Source of the DNA: Rhodocyclaceae bacterium
Lineage (GTDB): Bacteria; Pseudomonadota; Gammaproteobacteria; Burkholderiales; Rhodocyclaceae
Reading direction: 5' to 3'
NCBI GenBank assembly: GCA_026417115.1
Contig: JAOADW010000047.1
Location: 1-33,917, forward strand
DNA: 33,917 bases
In this document: piece by piece, positions 29,928 to 33,917 of the stretch
Position numbering within the stretch: position 1 is the first letter of the stretch
Layout: each line of letters starts with the position of its first letter
Translations under genes and position numbers: made by a program
The notes under the pieces: model-generated
The model's database searches: none
What the model was told of the DNA's origin: nothing
Seen by the model: only the letters and a program-made list of their open reading frames with translations

Positions 29928-31790
29928 ATGATGAGCGAATATCCGTTGCTCGCCCAGATCGCCAGCCCCTCCGACCTGCGCCAGCTGCCACGCGAGGCGC
30001 TGCCGCAGCTCGCGCGCGAGATGCGCGCCTTTCTGCTGGAAACGGTTTCGAAAACCGGCGGGCATTTGTCCTCGAATCTCGGCACCGTGGAGCTTACGAT
30101 TGCGCTTCATTACGTCTTCGAGACGCCCGAAGACCGCCTCGTGTGGGATGTCGGCCATCAAACCTACGCGCACAAAATCCTCACCGGACGCCGCCAGGCG
30201 ATGGCGTCCTTGCGCAAGCTCGGCGGCATTTCGGGATTTCCTCGCCGCGAGGAGTCGCCCTATGACACCTTCGGCGTCGGTCATTCTTCCACCTCGATCT
30301 CGGCGGCCTTAGGGATGGCGGTCGCCGCCCAGAGGAAAGGCGAACAGCGACATGTCGTCGCCATCATCGGCGATGGCGCCATGTCCGCAGGTCAAGCCTT
30401 CGAGGCGCTCAACAACGCCGGCGTCATCGACGCCAACCTGCTCGTGATCCTCAACGACAACAAGATGTCGATTTCGCCGCCAGTGGGCGCGCTCAACAAG
30501 TATCTCGCGCGCCTTCTCTCAGGGCGCACCTTCAATGCTGCACGACGCGCCGGCGAAAAGGTCCTGTCGCTTTCTCCCACCCTGCTCGAATTCGCGAAGC
30601 GCGCCGAAGAGCACGTCAAAGGCATGTTCGTGCCTGGCACGCTGTTCGAAGAGTTCGGTTTCAACTACATCGGCCCGATCGATGGGCACGACCTCGATTC
30701 CTTGATCCCGACGCTTGCCAATCTGCGCGCGTTGTCCGGCCCCCGTTTTCTGCACGTGGTGACCAAGAAAGGACAGGGTTATAAGCTTGCCGAGGCCGAT
30801 CCCGTCCGATATCACGGCGTGACCGAGTTCGACGCCTCCCGAGGGCTGCCCGACAATCCCGCCGCGCGCAAATCCTTCACGCAAGCCTTTGGCGATTGGC
30901 TTTGCGATATGGCCGAGCTCGATCCCCAGCTCATCGCCATCACGCCGGCCATGTGCGAAGGCTCTGGCATGACACGCTTCGCCCAGCGTTTCCCCGACCG
31001 CTTCTATGATGTCGGCATTGCCGAACAGCACGCGGTGACCTTTGCCGCTGGCCTGGCGTGCGAAGGTTTGAAACCCGTCGTGGCGATCTACTCGACTTTT
31101 CTCCAGCGCGCCTATGATCAGCTGATCCATGACGTCGCCCTACAAAATCTCGATGTCACGTTCGCAATCGACCGCGGCGGCATCGTCGGCGCCGATGGCG
31201 CAACACATCAAGGCGCATTCGACCTGTCGTTTCTTGCCTGTATTCCGAACATGGTCGTGCTCGCGCCTGCCGACGAAGTGGAGTGCCGCCGCTTGCTTTC
31301 AGCCGCCTATCGCCACCCTGGCCCCGCCGCCGTGCGCTACCCCCGCGGGGCGAGTCCCTTTTCTGCGCCGCCGACCTCGACGCTGGATCCCCTGCCGATT
31401 GGCAAGGGCGAAATCCGCCGCCAAGGACGAGGCATCGCTCTTCTGGCTTTCGGCCCATTGCTTGCTGCCTGTCTCGAAGCCGCGCACGTGCTTGACGCCA
31501 CGGTCGCCAACATGCGCGCCATCAAGCCGCTCGATGTCGAGCTCCTTGGACATCTCGCGGAAACTCACGAAGTGCTCGTCACGGTCGAAGAAAACGCCGT
31601 GATCGGCGGCGCGGGCGCCGAGGTCGAACGGCAGCTCGGCGAGCTCGGCCGTCGCCGTCCCCTCTTGCGGCTGGGGCTACCCGATCGCTTCATCGAACAT
31701 GGAGAACAGAAAGAAATCCTCGCACAGCTTGGGCTCGATGCGCGCCACATCTGTGATCGCGTGCGAAGTTTCGCGGCTCGCTATACTTGA
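29928..31790 (+). CDS. dxs: 1-deoxy-D-xylulose-5-phosphate synthase
   Basis: ThDP enzyme joining pyruvate and glyceraldehyde 3-phosphate, the first step of the MEP isoprenoid route. Two adjacent ATG codons (29928 and 29931) start a 620-residue protein, three bases after isp[16 protein letters not shown] (74-88), [16 protein letters not shown] (117-131) and the ThDP motif [18 protein letters not shown] (148-165) to [10 protein letters not shown] are present. The catalytic Glu is in [15 protein letters not shown]. Order xseB-ispA-dxs places prenyl synthase and entry enzyme in one operon. Confidence 0.97.
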   Translation: MMSEYPLLAQIASPSDLRQLPREALPQLAREMRAFLLETVSKTGGHLSSNLGTVELTIALHYVFETPEDRLVWDVGHQTYAHKILTGRRQAMASLRKLGGISGFPRREESPYDTFGVGHSSTSISAALGMAVAAQRKGEQRHVVAIIGDGAMSAGQAFEALNNAGVIDANLLVILNDNKMSISPPVGALNKYLARLLSGRTFNAARRAGEKVLSLSPTLLEFAKRAEEHVKGMFVPGTLFEEFGFNYIGPIDGHDLDSLIPTLANLRALSGPRFLHVVTKKGQGYKLAEADPVRYHGVTEFDASRGLPDNPAARKSFTQAFGDWLCDMAELDPQLIAITPAMCEGSGMTRFAQRFPDRFYDVGIAEQHAVTFAAGLACEGLKPVVAIYSTFLQRAYDQLIHDVALQNLDVTFAIDRGGIVGADGATHQGAFDLSFLACIPNMVVLAPADEVECRRLLSAAYRHPGPAAVRYPRGASPFSAPPTSTLDPLPIGKGEIRRQGRGIALLAFGPLLAACLEAAHVLDATVANMRAIKPLDVELLGHLAETHEVLVTVEENAVIGGAGAEVERQLGELGRRRPLLRLGLPDRFIEHGEQKEILAQLGLDARHICDRVRSFAARYT

Positions 31791-31815
31791 GTAATTTTAT
31801 CGGGTTTGTTATGCT
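31787..31815 (+). promoter_or_regulatory. Sigma-70-like promoter for folE2
   Basis: TTGAGT (31787-31792), overlapping the dxs stop codon, and TATGCT (31810-31815) are 17 bases apart, giving a start near 31822, about 24 bases before the folE2 ATG. folE2 can thus be transcribed apart from dxs. No Zur-type palindrome is seen around it. Confidence 0.55.
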
Positions 31816-31845
31816 TCGCTTCACCCCAGCGCGGAGAGACAACCC

Positions 31846-32667
31846 ATGAATCTGAAAGAGATCACGATGGCCATACCCGATGTACAAGCCTTTCACGATG
31901 CGCGGCAGCTGCCGATCAACAAAGTCGGCATCAAGTCGATTCGCCATCCCGTCAAAGTACTCGACAAATCCGGCGGCGTACAACACACGATCGCCACCTT
32001 CAACATGTACGTAGGCCTGCCCCACAATTTCAAGGGCACGCACATGTCTCGCTTCGTCGAGATCCTAAACTCTGGCGAGCGCGAAATCTCCGTCGAGAGT
32101 TTCGAGGCGATGCTGCGTGAAATGGTCGCCAAGCTCGAAGCCGAAACGGGCCACTTGGAGATGAATTTTCCTTACTTCATCCGCAAGGAAGCGCCGATTT
32201 CGAAAGTCGGGAGCCTGCTCGACTATGACGTCACCTTCATCGGTGAATTGCTCGCCGGCGACCGTTATCGCCAGACGATGCGCGTCGTCGTCCCTGCAAC
32301 GAGCCTTTGTCCGTGCTCGAAGAAAATTTCCGAACGCGGCGCGCACAATCAACGTTCCCACATCACCATCACGGCCACCACGAACAGCTTCGTATGGATC
32401 GAAGAGATCGTCGCCATCGCCGAAAGCCAAGCCTCATGCGAACTCTATGGACTGCTCAAGCGTCCCGACGAGAAATACGTAACCGAGCGGGCTTATGACA
32501 ATCCGAAATTCGTCGAAGACATCGTGCGCGACGTCGCGGGCGTTCTGAATCGAGATGCGCGTATCGATGCCTATGTCGTGGAATCGGAAAACTTCGAATC
32601 GATTCACAACCACTCCGCTTATGCCCTGATCGAGCGCGACAAAACGCGCGAACCTGAAAAGGCCTAG
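31846..32667 (+). CDS. folE2: GTP cyclohydrolase FolE2 (type IB)
   Basis: Converts GTP to dihydroneopterin triphosphate for folate (and preQ0 in queuosine synthesis); unlike FolE it does not depend strictly on zinc. ATG 31846 has GGAGAG nine bases upstream and gives 273 residues; ATG 31867 is an alternative. Conserved FolE2 features are [17 protein letters not shown] (24-40), HMSRFVEIL, and [19 protein letters not shown] (153-171) with Cys155/Cys157 at the metal-site cysteine. [13 protein letters not shown] is near the C-terminus. It is the last ordinary chromosomal gene before the CRISPR region. Its product may also supply the queuosine genes earlier in the window. Confidence 0.95.
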   Translation: MNLKEITMAIPDVQAFHDARQLPINKVGIKSIRHPVKVLDKSGGVQHTIATFNMYVGLPHNFKGTHMSRFVEILNSGEREISVESFEAMLREMVAKLEAETGHLEMNFPYFIRKEAPISKVGSLLDYDVTFIGELLAGDRYRQTMRVVVPATSLCPCSKKISERGAHNQRSHITITATTNSFVWIEEIVAIAESQASCELYGLLKRPDEKYVTERAYDNPKFVEDIVRDVAGVLNRDARIDAYVVESENFESIHNHSAYALIERDKTREPEKA

Positions 32668-33120
32668 GCGTCGGCACGAAGAGAAAGACAGACAAAGCCT
32701 CGCACCGCCTCACCGCGCCATGCGAAGGGCGCGAGAGCAGAGCCGAAGTCGCCTCAAACGCGGCCACCCCCTCCGAGGACAATGTGGCCGCACACTTGCC
32801 CAAGTCCCCATCCTCATCGATCGGCTCGGCGACGATTTGCTGCAAACGTTGGCTAGAGAAGCTGGAATCCGGTTGCGGGCGCCAGGCCCTCACGCAACTC
32901 CACGACCGAGGCAAATGAAAAGCGGCCATATCGGCGCAATGGACGGGTAAGATGACTCGGCGCATTCACCCCCACTGCAGCAGAGGTTACGATCTCATCC
33001 ACTGCTTTTTTGCCCCTCTCCCTGGAAACGTTCGTCAGCCGTTGCGCCTTCGGCACAAGGTCGCGCAACGTCGAGCCGGAAGCAAATCAGCGACGAAAAT
33101 GGCCTAACGGCCTTTATAAA
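32668..33120. other. Gene-free stretch between folE2 and the CRISPR array
   Basis: About 450 bases with no convincing gene; open frames here (for example minus-strand 32853-33068) show no family sequence. It holds two structured sites: an imperfect hairpin with arms GTTGCG (33041-33046) and CGCAAC (33064-33069) plus an inner CCTT/AAGG, and the palindrome CCTTTATAAAGG (33111-33122). By repeat orientation this is the leader-distal side of the array, so no leader promoter is expected here. Confidence 0.5.
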
Positions 33121-33149
33121 GGAGTTGCCCCTGCGGGAGCAGGGGAAGC
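33121..33149 (-). repeat. Probable degenerate terminal CRISPR repeat
   Basis: CCCCTGC-GGGA-GCAGGGG (33128-33145) with flanks GGAGTTG and AAGC has the same layout as the array repeat (GGTCGAT, CCCC stem, GGGG, then AGAC). Its CCCC block lies 62 bases left of the one in the first perfect repeat, against a period of 61. A worn last repeat at the leader-distal end is common. The match is partial, so this could be an unrelated hairpin. Confidence 0.5.
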
Positions 33150-33182
33150 TTTGCACCCCAGCACATCTCAGGCCTTTGGTGC

Positions 33183-33271
33183 GGTCGATCCCCGCGTGCG
33201 CGGGGGAGACTCGATGGATTGCATCACGCTTCCGCGCATGAGAGGTCGATCCCCGCGTGCGCGGGGGAGAC
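33183..33271 (-). CRISPR. Type I-E-like CRISPR array, leader-distal block
   Basis: Two identical 28-base repeats (33183-33210 and 33244-33271) flank a 33-base spacer. The repeat begins GGTCGAT, has the self-pairing core CCCCGCGTGCGCGGGG and ends GGAGAC. Read on the minus strand it starts GTCTCCCCCGCG and ends GGGGATCGACC, the usual I-E form in which the last bases become the crRNA 5' handle. So the array is transcribed leftward with its leader to the right of the window. No cas genes are visible. A 61-base period is standard for type I-E. Confidence 0.95.
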
Positions 33272-33439
33272 GGACCGCTCGATCCCGGAGAAGGCGAAGA
33301 CGGCCGCGCCGTAGTGGCCGATGCGGCGCAGCGCGTCGGCGACGCGATCCGCATTCTGCGTGACGCCCTGCAGCTGGGCGCGCACGTTCTGCGCGCCATC
33401 CAACGCGATGCGGATTTTTATGGTAGGATCAGTGGCCAT
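33272..33439 (-). CDS. Phage tail tape-measure-like protein, N-terminal 56 residues
   Basis: ATG 33439 opens MATDPTIKIRIALDGAQNVR, continuing with QLQGVTQNADRVADALRRIG and ending HYGAAVFAFSGIERS at the repeat border. The pattern of a beta strand (IKIRIALDGA) followed by a long helix with QxxLxxVxxxADRVxxALRR is typical of tape-measure and tail-length proteins of siphophages. Those are usually many hundreds of residues, so only the start is here. The frame then runs on through the CRISPR repeat as SPAHAGID, which is not part of the gene. No good ribosome site is seen upstream. Confidence 0.55.
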
Positions 33440-33644
33440 GGCTTACGGTATCGTCAATGGGCTGGCAACAGGAGCTATCGTGGCGATTGCCCCTGTCGCA
33501 GCCTTTCTGCTGTGGCGCAGCACCGTGTGGTGGATGCTGCCTATCCTTGCAGCCGGGTTCATTGCCATGGTCGCGGTTGGCGTTGGCGATGCGCTGGGTG
33601 CACGCTGGGCGCGCGTCCTGGCAAGGATTCTTGCCATCCGCTGA
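33438..33644 (+). CDS. Small two-helix membrane protein (phage-like segment)
   Basis: A 68-residue frame starting MAYGIVNGLATGAIVAIAPV at ATG 33438, with AGGA about ten bases upstream. Two hydrophobic helices (about 8-27 and 32-51) are followed by a basic amphipathic tail (GARWARVLARILAIR). Its start codon overlaps the oppositely directed tape-measure start by two bases (the CATG shared by both). It is antisense to the gap between the two tail genes. The protein looks real by hydrophobicity, but it is short and has no recognised family; it could be a chance ORF. Confidence 0.4.
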   Translation: MAYGIVNGLATGAIVAIAPVAAFLLWRSTVWWMLPILAAGFIAMVAVGVGDALGARWARVLARILAIR

Positions 33645-33659
33645 CCCTTCGCATGCCGG

Positions 33660-33818
33660 TCACATCTCACGCCCCATCTCCTTGACGAACGCCTTCCAGC
33701 CCTTCTCGTCCGCCTGCGCCGCCCGCGCCGCGATGGCGTTGGCAAGCAGCCGCTCGCGCTCGATGCCGGCTGCCGCCTCGGCGAAATCCCGCGCGTCCGG
33801 CCACGGCATCTCCATCAC
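33660..33818 (-). CDS. Phage tail-assembly-type protein, C-terminal 52 residues
   Basis: The frame enters from the repeat border and reads VMEMPWPDARDFAEAAAGIE, then RERLLANAIAARAAQADEKG and WKAFVKEMGREM before TGA at 33662-33660. It is acidic and helical. The true 5' end is missing, replaced by the CRISPR repeat. Its position just before a tape-measure-like gene is where tailed phages keep tail-assembly chaperones, so that role is suggested by position only. No family signature is certain. Confidence 0.4.
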   Translation of the reverse strand: MMEMPWPDARDFAEAAAGIERERLLANAIAARAAQADEKGWKAFVKEMGREM

Positions 33819-33819
33819 G

Positions 33820-33917
33820 GGTCGATCCCCGCGTGCGCGGGGGAGACGCTAAACAGCTTATTCGTAATGGTATTCCAGAAGGTCGATCCCCGCGTGCGCG
33901 GGGGAGACGATGCAAGG
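33820..33917 (-). CRISPR. Type I-E-like CRISPR array, continuing past the window
   Basis: Two more repeats identical to the first pair lie at 33820-33847 and 33881-33908, with a 33-base spacer (33848-33880) and the first nine bases of the next spacer before the window ends. The period is again 61. This is the leader-proximal part; leader and cas genes, if present, are to the right. Confidence 0.95.

Larger units (their letters stand above)
33272..33819 (-). mobile_element. 548-nt phage-like segment between two CRISPR repeats
   Basis: Instead of a 33-base spacer, the interval between the second and third perfect repeats is 548 bases. Read on the minus strand it contains the end of a small gene, a gap with an opposite-strand ORF, and the start of a tape-measure-like gene, as in a tailed-phage tail module. 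It meets both repeats exactly at their ends, with no target-site duplication, terminal inverted repeats or leftover repeat. The repeat spacing across it (576) is not a multiple of 61. Assembly chimera or true insertion cannot be told apart here. Confidence 0.75.

Noticed and set aside
29244-30284. 346-codon open frame opposite ispA and dxs
   Set aside because: It spans the junction of two well-supported genes on the other strand and has no recognisable domain.
32456-32965. 169-codon minus-strand frame past folE2
   Set aside because: It overlaps the 3' part of folE2 in antisense, and the remainder is Arg/Cys/Ser-rich without any family pattern; no ribosome site.
32995-33399. 134-codon minus-strand frame across the CRISPR repeats
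   Set aside because: The repeats translate to PPRTRGST and SPAHAGID, a well-known artefact of reading I-E repeats as protein.
33272-33819. Reading the 548 bases as a series of decayed repeats and spacers
   Set aside because: No repeat remnants are visible inside it, and the distance between flanking repeats (576) is not a multiple of 61.
33272-33819. Insertion sequence or transposon inside the CRISPR array
   Set aside because: No transposase, no terminal inverted repeats and no target-site duplication at the borders.

Overview
The window looks like a chromosomal stretch of a GC-rich betaproteobacterium. The evidence is the overall gene set and gene order: ilvBHC-psd, a sigma factor next to DUF3619/DUF3106/RDD genes, lptFG divergent from pepA-holC-valS, queA-tgt-yajC-secDF, and xseB-ispA-dxs. 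Protein-level resemblances (IlvB, IlvC, LptFG, HolC, cytochrome c', DUF2322) also fit Betaproteobacteria. A thermophilic or autotrophic Hydrogenophilaceae/Rhodocyclales-like host is possible, but this is inference only. Non-ATG starts are frequent (GTG for pepA and the YbhN-like gene; TTG for ispA and probably the sigma and RDD genes).

Layout from left to right. 1-224 (-): 5' part of a DUF3782-type coiled-coil/nuclease-like gene cut by the window edge. 396-4382 (-): psd, ilvC, ilvH and ilvB, i.e. phospholipid decarboxylation plus branched-chain amino acid synthesis. 4494-6487 (+): ECF-type sigma factor, DUF3619, DUF3106 and RDD membrane protein. 6456-8617 (-): lptG and lptF, the lipopolysaccharide export permeases. 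8717-17463 (+): pepA, holC, a small hypothetical, valS, then a three-gene membrane glycan module (GT2, YbhN/UPF0104-like, ArnT/PMT-like). 17640-17726 (-): tRNA-Leu(CAA). 17896-23245 (+): queA and tgt (queuosine), yajC, secD and secF (protein export). 23274-28673 (-): cytochrome b561-type protein and cytochrome c'; DUF2322 and purB; a 3-mercaptopyruvate-type sulfurtransferase, a STAS/SpoIIAA-like protein and a Rieske oxygenase in an overlapping cluster. 28771-32667 (+): xseB, ispA and dxs (isoprenoid supply), then folE2 with its own promoter.

The right end is different. After about 450 nt without a recognisable gene there is a type I-E-like CRISPR array: 28-nt repeats, 33-nt spacers, period 61. 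By repeat orientation it is read on the minus strand, so its leader would lie beyond the right edge. A diverged repeat-like hairpin sits one period to the left of the last perfect repeat. Between the second and third perfect repeats lies a 548-nt segment instead of a 33-nt spacer. It reads like a piece of a tailed-phage tail module: the end of a small gene, then the start of a tape-measure-like gene, both on the minus strand. It abuts the repeats at both ends without any scar.

That junction is the most notable thing in the window. It is either an assembly chimera in which two spacers bridge the array to the virus they came from (which would directly reveal the target phage), or a real, very unusual insertion of phage DNA into a CRISPR array. 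The sequence alone cannot decide. No cas genes are inside the window. The rest of the window is mostly housekeeping; the glycan trio, the sigma/DUF3619 cluster and the Rieske/STAS/rhodanese cluster are the less characterised parts.
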